Source of the DNA: Cryptomeria japonica
Lineage: Eukaryota; Streptophyta; Pinopsida; Cupressales; Cupressaceae
Length of the DNA stretch: 64,000 nucleotides
Assembly (NCBI RefSeq): GCF_030272615.1
Contig: NC_081408.1
Span: forward strand, 65,792,546 to 65,856,545
Reading direction: 5' to 3'
How positions within the stretch are numbered: the stretch's first letter is position 1; each line of letters begins with the position of its first letter. The notes under the pieces are model-generated. The model was not told the origin of the DNA. It made no database searches and worked only from the letters and a program-made list of their open reading frames with translations. Shown in pieces: positions 11,801 through 21,640 of the stretch. Made by a program: the position numbers and the translations under genes.

Positions 11801-13069
11801 GATCAGATTTCCTGGCCACCACCCACGCTGCAAACAATCTCGCAAACTCATCGGTCATTCCTGCATCCAAAATCTCTGGGGCATAATCCCATATCTGCCT
11901 TGCCAACCTGACAAACTCCTCCATCGCCACTGCACTATCAATGGTCAGGCCCCAATCGGCTACATCCTGCCTCCACCGTGCATATAAGCAAGCTCCCTAT
12001 GGTATACCCTACTGTCGACCAAACTGTCTCAAAACTCAGGTCACCACAAACCTCTCAATGAAAAATGGGGTCCTCCCAATCAAGTATCTATTCATGAACA
12101 CGTAGGGCATCTCCAGCCCGTCCTCCACCCACACCTCGCATCCTATATACGGTCATCATGTGACCATATCTATGTCATCCAAAACTCTCTGCCAATGCTC
12201 TAGTTTTCCCAGCTTTCGCTGGACAACTAGACCCCTATATCCATATGCATATGCACCTCCAATGGGCCTATCTCTGTCTGCTAATGGCCTCGCAGCTGAA
12301 ATGTGCTCCCAGCACCATACTTGTAACAATGTCACGCCAGCTAACAAACTGTTGTAATTGAGGTATACCACCTCATGCAAGCCCCTGTACAGATGGGCTA
12401 CATAGCCGATCCCCATGAAAACCTATGGCCCTGTGTCACCATCTCCTCTAATACTAGCCCCCATCCCATAGAGAATCCCTTTGACTTGCGATCAGGACAA
12501 AGGAATCCACCAATAAACCCTGCCAGTACTGATGGAAGGGGTGCATAATCCAGGTCTAAGAACTCCTGCCACGGGATCTTATATCCGTAGACTGTCTCAT
12601 CATGAAAAATGCGGTGAAGTGCCTCTGTACCACCCTCCTTTGACTGCTCATATGGTAGTAGTGCACTTACTACGGGAATGCGTAGGATCCTGTAACAATC
12701 CTCTAGTGTGACTGTCATCTCACCTGTGGCAAAATGAAAGGTGTTCATGTCTCTATGCCACCTCTCTGCAAGTGCTGTCAGTAGCCCCCGGTTCACAGTG
12801 AACCGAGGCATATCTAATAGGGACGTCAAACCGCCTCTCTCAATAATGTCCATGTCAGCTTGGGTCAACTGCGGTATCAATGTCCACGGCCTCAAAAATC
12901 GCTCCCGCAACTGAACCACACCCAAGCGCTCCTATCAACAAGCAAAAAAAATCCAATATTAGTTTCCACATCAAAATAAAGATATCAAAATCAAGCTCAC
13001 ATCAACAACATGAAACAATTTGCTCATCTACATCAAGTTCAAAATCCTATCATTTCATATCAACTTGTA

Positions 13070-13230
13070 ACACAACTCAAGTTCTCAAAAACCATATCAA
13101 AACTTGTAACACAACTCAAGTCTCCAAATCACATAAACTTGTAAAACAACTCAAGTTTCCCACCCATATCAGCTTGTAAAACAACTCAAGTTTCCAACCC
13201 ATATCAGCTTGTAACACAAATCAGGCTTCA
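13070..13230. repeat. 35-bp tandem repeat, five copies
   Basis: The unit starts cttgtaa at about 13074, 13103, 13138, 13173 and 13208, giving spacings of 29, 35, 35 and 35 bp. Each unit carries acaactcaag and a catatca-like stretch. It lies inside the PMD intron. Confidence 0.85.
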
Positions 13231-13424
13231 CACATTGAACTTGAAATAGAGTGCAAACACAATTCATATTTTGATCCACACAACACATTGATATCTATAC
13301 ATAACTTGACATATCACAAATCAAAACAAGTTATATCAACACTCATATTGGACAAATCCATAAAAATCATGACAACACGACACAACAATTTCACAAATCA
13401 GCTCATCTCGTAAATTTTTTTTCG

Positions 13425-13925
13425 GATGCACTAAAACAAATTCTCACTATGCTAAAATCCACCCACGCACTAGGCTGTTGTTCCTATGTGCTAATCTATT
13501 CACCCTATGCACTAGACTGACTCTACGCACTAATCTATTCACCCTATGCACTAGCCTGACTCTACACGCTAATCTTTTTCCCCCATGTGCCACCTAACCT
13601 ACCCTATACACTAAACCCTACCGATGCGCTAACCTATGCCTCGTCGGTGCTACCTGTTTGACCCTATGCGCTAGGTTTACCCTACGTGCTAAAACCCCTT
13701 ACCCATGCGAACCCCTGCGGCCCCTATGCACTAAGTCTACCCTATGCGCTACCTTGCTAACCTAAAGCACTACCCTACGTTCGGCATGTGCTATTTTCAC
13801 TCCTTGTGCTAACCTAGAATTTTTATGCGCTACCCTATTTTATTTCAGACGCAGCCCTAAAAACCAACTTGATGCGCTACTTAAATTTTTGTATGTGCTA
13901 CTTTAAGACTTTGACACGCTAAAAC
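13425..13925 (-). repeat. Array of degenerate ATGCGCTA motifs (inverted partner of the leader array)
   Basis: About 25 copies near ATGCGCTA (tatgcgcta, tatgcacta, tacgcacta, catgtgcta and others) are scattered at about 15-30 bp spacing. This is the reverse complement of the motif in the 961-1315 array. Intervening bases are C/T-rich and not repeated. Variation centres on the GCGC core, as expected from loss of methylated CpG. Confidence 0.75.
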
Positions 13926-14083
13926 GCTAAAACCAAATTTCAAAAATCAAAAAATGACCAAAAACGATCAAATCAAAAATCCAAAAGGGGTCAAATGTGA
14001 TGACTTACTGGTGGTCCATACGCGACAGGCCTCTGATACCTCCGAACGTGCTCAAAATGGTACTTGGAATATGGGATAGGCAT

Positions 14084-14200
14084 TTTTCTTTCAGACCCAA
14101 TTCTCTTTCTCCAAAGTCAACAATGCACAAATGAATCAAATCAAAACACTTTTCCCCTTTTATAAGAGGAAAATGAAATTAGGGTTAGCAAACCGAACAT
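14084..14200 (-). promoter_or_regulatory. Candidate antisense promoter for the PMD gene
   Basis: Read on the - strand, cttataaaagggg (+ strand about 14154-14167) is a good TATA box about 75 bp upstream of the exon 1 ATG at 14083. Just upstream, ctaaccctaa (about 14175-14187) resembles a plant telo-box. A short 5' UTR of about 40-50 nt would result. This is prediction from spacing and motif only. Confidence 0.5.
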
Positions 14201-14486
14201 GTAATGTGGTCGCGGTCTTCTCTATACCCTCCATAATGTACATTGTCGGGAGATGAATCAATTTAATACACATTTCCCATAGATAAACTCATTCACACCA
14301 AACACAAATCGCCAAATCAAATCAAAATTTTCAAAAAACTTGATTCATCTCCCGAGGGGGCATCACGCATCAAATCAAATCTGGGGCATGACTTGCAGAT
14401 CATAAGAGCGACACAAAAATTGCATTTGATCATAAATCATGATAACGCATCATTTTCTTTGAAATAACATGTGCACACATGTCACT
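14201..14486. other. Region between the PMD promoter and the polypurine tract
   Basis: No gene is seen. Short repeated tracts of the aatcaaatcaaa type and a duplicated 'attcatctcccg' word in opposite orientations (near 14250 and 14340) are present. Confidence 0.4.
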
Positions 14487-14502
14487 TCAAAGAGGGGCAA
14501 AA
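14487..14502 (+). other. Polypurine tract of the Tat element
   Basis: The purine-rich stretch caaagaggggcaaaa lies directly before the TGTAGAC start of the 3' LTR. It would prime plus-strand DNA synthesis. Confidence 0.75.
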
Positions 14503-15477
14503 TGTAGACGAATAAAAATGACCGTATTCCTAAATGAATATTTTATGTTCATTTCTTTATTTAATTAAATCCAATTTAATTAAATTACCCGCATTCTTCT
14601 ATTTAATTAATTAAATTATTCAATTTATTTAAATTAAATTCACTAGACTTCTTTTTACCATTTATTGAATAAATCATTTTATTCAATTAAATCCCCCCTA
14701 TCCACTTTTAATTAAATTCAAATTTAATTAAATAGTTATCCTAAATTGAATAAATCTAATTTATTTAATTTCCCTAAATTGCAACCAAATTGAATTAAAT
14801 TAACTTTATTTCAATTAAATCCTATTATCCCTCCATCCACTTGCATTTTCCTACATCCCCCACTTGCTTCCTAATCCTATTTCTAATCCCTTCTAGACTC
14901 TTCTAATCGCTTCTAATTAGCCTAGCCCATCTTCTAAACTTTGTCACATCCCTAAGCAAAGGGAAGTCACTTCTCAAAACCTTTAAGTCTTTGATAACCA
15001 TTAAAGGCTTCAAGTCTTCAACCACTTAATATCCTTAAAGTCTCCCAAACCATTAATGGTTAATTCAACCCTCTTACATGGTTAGAGACTTTTTGCCTAA
15101 CTTAACCTTCATCCAACCCAAGGGTCTCATCAAGCCTTTAATGCTTTGAACATGATTATCTCTTAATCATTTGCACAAGGGTTTATCCTTGGATTAACTC
15201 TTAATCCAATGGGTAAGCCTAACTTAAGCTTAACCCTTATCTCTAGATAACCATAAGGTCTTCTCAGGCATTTAATGCCTCCAACCCCTTCTCTCAACCC
15301 AACCCTATGTTGACACTTGTCACCATTTCATTGGTGCAAATTGCAAACATGGATCCCCAACTTTCAAACTCAACCCTTGATCAACTCTTTCAATCCTGAC
15401 CATCCATTGCCCTGTTTTTGCTATAAATAGAGCTCTCATTCCTCCATTTTTAGAGATCAATCCAAGTTTGTAGTATC
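14503..15477 (+). repeat. 3' LTR of the Tat element, first part (U3 and promoter)
   Basis: It begins TGTAGACGAAT immediately after the polypurine tract. The U3 has AT-rich interrupted palindromes (14535-14825), and a TATA box (ctataaatag) lies at about 15420-15430, so transcription would start near 15450. The LTR is interrupted at 15477 by a solo LTR and resumes at 16258 or 16263. Confidence 0.75.
14535..14825. repeat. Series of AT-rich interrupted palindromes in U3
   Basis: At least five short hairpin-forming units built from TTTAATTAAAT- or TTGAATAAAT-like arms are separated by 10-30 bp of ordinary sequence. A similar series lies in the unrelated-length solo LTR at 15505-15745. Confidence 0.7.
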
Positions 15478-16257
15478 TGTAGACACCTAAAATTGTCATG
15501 TCTTATTAAATAAATATTTTTATTTATTTAATTATCTAAGCCTAATTCTTCTATTAATTAAATAAATCTTTATTTATTTAATTAATTAATTTATCCTCTT
15601 CTAGCCTTATTTCTCATTTAAATAAATACCTTTATTTATTTAAATTTTTCTTTTTCTAAATTAAATAAATATCTTATTTATTTAATTGATCTCACTCCTG
15701 TTAATTAAATAAATCTTTATTTATTAAATTAATTCATTAACCTTTTCTACCCATGACACATGTCATTCATCTCTTAATTCATACACTACCTACCCCTTTC
15801 ATTATTTTATTATTTCTTTTACCTACCCTCTAATCATAGCCGACCTCGTTTTACACCTCTCAATCTTATCCCTCCATTTCATATAGTGTCTTCTATATAA
15901 GAGGATGCTTCCTTCATTATTAACCCTAATCAATCATCCTAATTACCTAACTACTTGATCAATTGACTACACTACGATCCTACTTGCAACCACATTCCGT
16001 TCTTGGTTGAGCTCTTGTGCACATAAAATCTGAGAGCAAATACATCAAGCAAGATCAATGGAGATAGGAAGAATGGAGATCCAAACCCTATTGGACATGT
16101 GATGGTATAATCTTTGTGATTTCATTTGATTTGCATTGTCTTAGGTAATCTTCATATGTTATGGTGGATCTTTATTGTTGTCAGGCTAGGGTTTTGTGGT
16201 TGAATTCATTTAGCCTTTCAATATTGTTATTATTGTTATCCATTTTCACCATATACA
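15478..16257 (+). mobile_element. Solo LTR (Gypsy type) nested in the 3' LTR, target duplication GTATC
   Basis: The sequence starts TGTAGACACC, ends CATATACA, and is flanked by GTATC at 15473-15477 and 16258-16262. Its start resembles the host LTR at 14503, so the two families are related. A TATA box (tatataagag) sits at about 15894, with R/U5 after it. There is no internal region, so it most likely arose by recombination between two LTRs of a once-complete element. It is younger than the Tat element it interrupts. Confidence 0.85.
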
Positions 16258-16488
16258 GTATCATACTTATGCTCAAATACATTCAAGCTTTCATACCATT
16301 TTATGCTTATCATGTTAGCCTCTCTTTTAACTAGGAATTAGCCTAAATATGCCTGTTTATAATACTTTCTTTATCATTTAGCTCAATCATAGACTAATAT
16401 ATCATGCTAGGATAGTTTGTTTACTAACCTTGTCATCTTATAGTTAGTTTATTGCATTTCTAGAATCATGCATAGATTAGGATGCATC
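16258..16488 (+). repeat. 3' LTR of the Tat element, resumed after the solo LTR
   Basis: Sequence continues after the second GTATC copy as the downstream part of the interrupted LTR. The right boundary is not visible; I stop at the start of the unexplained open frame. No gene is seen. Confidence 0.45.
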
Positions 16489-16806
16489 TCATATTAAATC
16501 AACAAAAAGCATCCCTCGTTCTTGCATTTGCCATCCCCAAACCATTTTGCTCAGTGATCTAAGAGCAAAAACATTGGTTTGAGGGACCGTGTAAGATAGA
16601 GAACCATGGGACCCACCTTGGGAAGCTGAGTAATACTTCATTACTCCATAGCTTGCACCAAGAAGTCCTGTGGGTGTGTGAGCAAGGCTCCATAGAGCTC
16701 CATTTTTCACATATTGAGTTCTATCGACCTGCTTTTCCTGCACACAGTTTCTGGTTGGTTTAGATTCAGCATGATCTGATAGGCTTCGATGTGGTTTGGC
16801 TATGAA
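16489..16806 (-). other. Unexplained protein-like open frame, no start codon
   Basis: The - strand stays open for about 105 codons between in-frame stops. The conceptual product has balanced, protein-like composition, with stretches such as KNGALWSLAHTPTGLLGASY and MVWGWQMQERGMLFVDLI. No domain is recognised and no ATG lies near the front. It could be an exon fragment of a host gene carried by a transposon, part of an LTR, or chance. Confidence 0.25.
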
Positions 16807-17850
16807 ATTGGCTTATTCATAATACTCATGTTCATATTTAGTCAGTTGGTTCTAGTCTTGTGATCGGATGCTGTCCTATTTTCTTGGAAGCTTGGCTTGT
16901 GGTTTTGTTGAGGGTTTCACCAACAGAGCTTTTGATGAAGATCCTCGAAGATATACATAAGTGGTGTTGGTGCAACTTCTTTTGGAATTTTAGGATGCTA
17001 TTGGTGAGCATGTTCAAGACTTGGCAGATGGAGATCGTTTTTCTAGTGTGTGAACCTATATTGGGTCTTAGTTGGTCTAGGTTATAGACTAGTTTAATGA
17101 AGCATGTGGATTGGACTTGTCGATACGTTTCCAAAATGTCTTATGTGTTGAATATTGTTTGTTTGGTCTAAGGCTGACATGTTTTGTAATTATCTAACTG
17201 GTTTATTGTCTGGTGGCCAACCTGATTGTTTATGGTCGAGGGTTTGTATATATAGATGTAAGCTCTCATTGTCGATCATGATAGGTATATGTGGCTATGG
17301 GAAATGGATATGTAATGTATGAATAATGTAATATAATTTAGGAAGAGGATTTGGTTGATCATTGGAGATATAATTGAGTTTATGTAAGAGGATTAAGTCC
17401 TCTAGTATATAGCTTAGCCAGAACTATACTCAGGCATAGAAGATGCTATCTTTGCAGTTCAATCACTTCTCTTGATTGTAGTATGGATTTCTATGTAGTC
17501 AATGAGACTCATTTTGTGATAAGAAGTCTGCAATAGGTTGTTGGCCTTCCTACAAGTGCAGGCCCCTCAATTTTAATTCACATACTTTGCAGAAGTATTA
17601 TTTGACTATGGGTAGGCTTCCCACAATGGTTTTTCCCTTTACCGGGTTTTCCACATACAAATATTGGTCTCATATGGATGGTATTTATTCTCTAATTATT
17701 GTTTATGCTTGATTCATTTGACTGCTATTCCGGTATTATTGTTTTGGGTTTCAGTATTAAATCTTTAATTGCTTAAGGTTCTAGTAATCTGTGACAATTG
17801 ATTCACCGTCCCCTCTTAGTTGTCTTCCACTTATTTGAATTGTCTAAAAA
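16807..17850 (+). repeat. Decayed Copia-type LTR (3' half recognisable)
   Basis: A TATA-like tatatatagatgtaag at about 17247 is followed by a U5-like region with gtaggcttcccac and gtttttccctttaccgggttttcc at about 17610-17650. It ends in gattcaccgtcccctctta near 17805-17825. The same motifs occur in the LTRs at 38855-41087 and 44468-50537. The left boundary, target duplication and partner LTR were not found. Confidence 0.5.
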
Positions 17851-18426
17851 CTCCCTCTTATAGCTGATTTATGTTTGCAACATGGTTTTACTTCTCACAT
17901 TTTTGGGGACCCAAGTTTTGGAAGCTATAACTTTTGACGTAGGAATCTGATTGATGGACTATTCAAATTTTTATAAATCTCATTAAGTTCACTATTAATT
18001 TATAACTAGCTACATTGGTTAGGACTACTTTTGGCCTAAAAAATGCCTATAAGGATTTCAAAATGGACTTAAATGCTTCTAAAAATAAAAAAATTAATAT
18101 ATTCAATTTCAAACATGATCTTTCAACAAACATTTACCAACATTATTATCAACCAATCACTTTAAGGAGAATTTTGTGCCAATCCATAGTAAAATGTAAA
18201 ATTACTAAAAATAGCAGCAATGCGTAATTGAAAGGTTGAGATGCTATTTTCCTAACACTCAAATAAATTCCTACACACACCAAACACCAAAAATATTCCT
18301 AGTGGTTCAAATATCAAAGCATGTTTTCTAACCCTTATAATATTCATTTAAAAACCATATCAAATGTTCCCTATGTTCATTTTAACCAAAATTATATTAA
18401 AATTAGATAGCATACAAATATCATGT
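17851..18426. other. AT-rich stretch without recognised features
   Basis: No gene or repeat seen. It is the left flank of the CACTA insertion; the last three bases (TGT) are one copy of its target duplication. Confidence 0.5.
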
Positions 18427-18925
18427 CACTAGTACATTCAGGGTTAATTTTCGACGATCATTTGTTGGAATTGCGACTACTTTTCATCGGACTGCCGACA
18501 AAAGTAACCATCGAAAACTCATTGTTGGACTTTCTGATGATGCCTTTGAATGTCGGTATTGCAACAACACCATGGACTCTACCGATAGTGGGCATGATCG
18601 CTCTTTTGGTCAAAAAAGTCATCGGATATACAGCATCCTCGCGGGATGTTTGTTTAGATTGCGTCAAAATTTTGATGGAAGTCTAAAACTTTGCACTGAT
18701 GAGAATGTTGTTGGTCCGATGGTTTTGTCGTTGGTCCACTAATATGCATCAACGATCATCCGACAAGGAAGTGCCACGAGACATACAACATCCTTGTCGG
18801 ATGTTTGTTTAGTTGGGGTCTGAATTTCGATGAAATCCTAAAACTTTGCACTGACGAGAATGTTGTTGGTCCGATGATTCCATCATCGATGCAAAGTTTA
18901 GTGTTCGTCGTAATTCTGACAACTA
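18427..18925. repeat. CACTA left terminal and subterminal repeats
   Basis: After the terminal repeat come many copies of short words such as cgacg, catcgga, tccgatg and gttggtcc in both orientations, typical binding sites for the TnpA-type protein. A unit of about 88 bp at about 18634-18721 recurs at about 18786-18873; it starts catcct, contains ggatgtttgtttag, and ends gttgttggtccgatg. Confidence 0.75.
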
Positions 18926-20852
18926 TTTATTTAAAAATAAATAAAAATATTATTATCTATATGTAAAGTACACCTCATTGATATGTATAGCGAATGATAT
19001 TCTATCCCCATCAGCTACCAATAGGGGGCATAGGTATCAAGCTAATATGATCAGGCACACCATGGTTGAATGGTCCAACTCCTAAGAGGACTGTATGAAC
19101 CACTGAGTACTGGTAAACCTATTAAAAATGGTGTTGATAGGGAATTAGCTAACCCAAATAAAAGAGCCTTTAAAGACAATTAGGGAGATGAAATGAGTTT
19201 ATCTACCTTATCTAAGTTAGTTATTCTTGGAAGCTACCAAAACTTATCTACTATATATATACATGAAATAAATTTATCTACTATATATACACATATTTCT
19301 TATAAGTATATCCCAAATTGATAATCTCATATAAAGTGTCATCCTATGTCAATACATGACATATACTTATTGAATTACATGTATATATCTCATACTAAGT
19401 AGTCACTCATTATTATATATTCAACATATATTCAAAGATGATAATCATGCATTGGAGACTACATGAATATCCTCTTTAATAAAATAAATCACATGTACAA
19501 GGTTATTGGGTTGATCAAGTCCAATAGAAAAGTACAATAGGTAAAGATAGTACTAAAAATTAGGTAAAGATAGTACTAAAAATTATGTCACTAGCATCTT
19601 AAAAGAAAACAGAAATGCATTATTACCACCCACAAAACACTTGATATAAAATAGTTCCAACCTTTCTTTTGTTTAAGTAACTAGGGTATTTGAATTTAAA
19701 TTTTGGTATACAAAAATAAAATTTTAAATGTCATCTCTCCCACTATATAGTTCAACATGCCCACATGTTTACTCCTAAAAATTTTCAACTCATTTAGATA
19801 TCTTATTTTCTAGTTATGAAATTGATCTTGGGACCTATGGGTTATGGGCACATAATATACTTTAGTTAAGTCAACATAAATCATATCAATTATGTTCAAT
19901 TACATCAATCTCCAAACACGAATGCCAAGTGTACCACTTTTAGACAAGGGATACGAGTGGGAGCCACTCCCTAGACTTAGTCTAGGACTAAGCTCATGCC
20001 ATATCTAAATGCAAGACATCTCAAATACATCAAATTATCTCAAATGCAAAATGCCATTTTCATAAATAAGCAAGACATACTCAATTGGGCACAACACTAA
20101 GAGAACGGATCCCAATTGATCCCTTATCAAAATTCACATATATGTTATCATGATTCCATAATAGAATATCATCTCAAAATCATCAAATACCACTTTTCAA
20201 TAATTCCCAAGTTTGGACTAAAAACTAGTCATGAGGCCAATTACCATTGATGAATGAATGAATGAAGGATTTTAATGACGTCCGTGAGACTAAATAGTCT
20301 ATGAGACCAAGACAAACAACCTTAACTGATGGACCTCAAAAACCTTGAAATTTCAAAATGCGTAAAATTAAAATGCAAGAATAGCCTTTTGATTCTAATC
20401 AACTCAACAATACAATACTCCCTCGATTTGGCATTTCAACATCCCAAATAGAATTGAACAGCATAACCTCATATATACTCGTAATTTCAAATTTTGGTTC
20501 ACAGAAATCATATAATCATCCAAATGGAGAGATTTAAACTAGAAGAATACTTTAATTCACTCAACAATTCATTTGCAACAAACTAAAATCAATTCAATTA
20601 AAAAACAGAGGAATTTGAGTTCCTACCTCAAACTTGACCAAATCTTCAAATTGACAATGTAATTGAACATAATTGAGATGAGACATGAGTTTCTTAAGTG
20701 AAGTTACCCATAAACTATGTAAAATTTTTTGAATTATTTTAGCAGAAACCAGAATGAATCTATACCTATAGTCCAAAGTAATCTAGTGAGGCATGATATC
20801 TAAAATCCAAAATCATAAGTATTGGATCCAAGAGTATAGCACAAAAATCCAG

Positions 20853-21020
20853 TTATAGCAATCTGTTATACATAATATATCAAAGCAATTTTCAACCATA
20901 TCAAAGCAATTTGCAACCATAGCAATTTGTTATACATAATATATCAAAGCAATTTTCAACCATATCAAAGCAATTTGCAACCATAGCAATTTGTTATAAA
21001 TAATATATCAAAGCAATTTG
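20853..21020. repeat. 64-bp tandem repeat, about 2.5 copies
   Basis: The word gttata starts at 20865, 20929 and 20993. Each unit has two inner copies of atcaaagcaattt followed by caaccat, so it is itself a doubled shorter unit. Confidence 0.9.
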
Positions 21021-21419
21021 AAAAATGTGTTTTATGTTTATATGTATTTATTCAAATAATTGATCTTTTGTCATTGAAATATAAGGATATATACCACTTT
21101 ATTACTATTGAAAATTACTCACCGAGAATTAAAACAAAATAAATCTAGGATATGGAATAAAATTCTCTTAAGGTTTGACAATGGATGTATCCCTCAAATC
21201 AATCACAAAACTAACTATATAGATCAATATCTTACTTGAAATCACATAGAAAAGCTTATTGATTGACTATGAACATGTTACCTTAGGATGAGCTTAGATA
21301 TGAATTTGGAGTTATCAAAGCAATGTTAACAACATGTATTGGACCTCTGGGATAGCAACATAGAGAAAGTGGAATATAAGATAAGTGAGAGTGAAGTGCC
21401 TTGGATGGAATGTTGGAAG

Positions 21420-21640
21420 AGATGTGTGGGACCCTTGCACACCCCACACAAGCATTTAGAAGCCATAAAAAGGTGTCGTTCGACCAAATATTTATGATTG
21501 TCCTAAGGGTACCAATTGTGACAATCACAAGTTTACCAATGATACTGCCTACTCAAACAAGTTGTGTTTCGAAACCCCACTAGGTGTGTATATGTAATGG
21601 TAATGAAATGTCCTAAGAGTATCTCTTACACTAGTATGCA
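21420..21640 (+). repeat. Left arm of a diverged inverted duplication inside the CACTA element
   Basis: The sequence from tatgattgtcctaagggta (about 21490) through gtgtatatgtaatgg and aaatgtcctaagag matches the reverse complement of about 34170-34320. Intermittent matches continue over roughly 150-200 bp. Confidence 0.6.

Larger units (their letters stand above)
12932..14008 (-). other. Predicted intron of the antisense PMD gene
   Basis: The boundaries are GTAAGT at the donor (14008-14003) and a T-rich tract with TAG at the acceptor (ending 12932). Both exons join in phase 0. The 1,077-bp intron holds a 35-bp tandem repeat and the large motif array at 13425-13925. No other coding content was seen. 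Confidence 0.7.
10989..14083 (-). pseudogene. Antisense plant mobile domain (PMD) gene with one intron
   Basis: Exon 1 (14083-14009, 25 codons) starts MPIPYSKYHFEHVRRYQ and ends at a GTAAGT donor (14008-14003). Exon 2 begins at 12931 after a T-rich tract and TAG acceptor; both junctions are phase 0. Exon 2 encodes the PMD core: LTQADMDIIERGGLTSLLDM, then RFTVNRGLLTALAERWHRD, then TGEMTVTLEDCYRILRIPVV. It is followed by an acidic Asp/Glu/Gly tail (about 11715-11790) and a charged, coiled-coil-like C-terminus (11151-11360). A frameshift near 12400-12416 and several stops (for example 12156, 11151) disable it; the last frame closes at 10989. PMD proteins include host MAIN/MAIL1, linked to silencing and genome stability, and PMD also occurs in transposons. 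The function inside this element is inferred, not known. Confidence 0.8.
1..16488 (+). mobile_element. Tat-lineage Ty3/Gypsy LTR retrotransposon, degenerate, carrying an antisense PMD gene
   Basis: The order is LTR end, primer site, gag, protease, G-patch, RT, RNase H, a second (archaeal-type) RNase H, integrase, an antisense plant mobile domain gene, polypurine tract and 3' LTR. Integrase after RT marks Ty3/Gypsy, and the second RNase H is the hallmark of the plant Tat lineage. The left end lies outside the window. The 3' LTR starts at 14503, is split by a solo LTR at 15478-16257, and its far end is not clear; 16488 is my estimate. The stretch at 1-672 and the visible 3' LTR do not obviously align, so they probably represent different parts of one long LTR. 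All coding parts carry stop codons, so the copy is dead. Confidence 0.85.

Noticed and set aside
11539-11886. Pro/Ser-rich frame on the + strand
   Set aside because: It is the complement of the Asp/Glu/Gly-rich PMD tail on the - strand.
13074-13230. CRISPR-like array (35-bp spacing)
   Set aside because: Units are contiguous tandem copies without unique spacers, in a plant retrotransposon.
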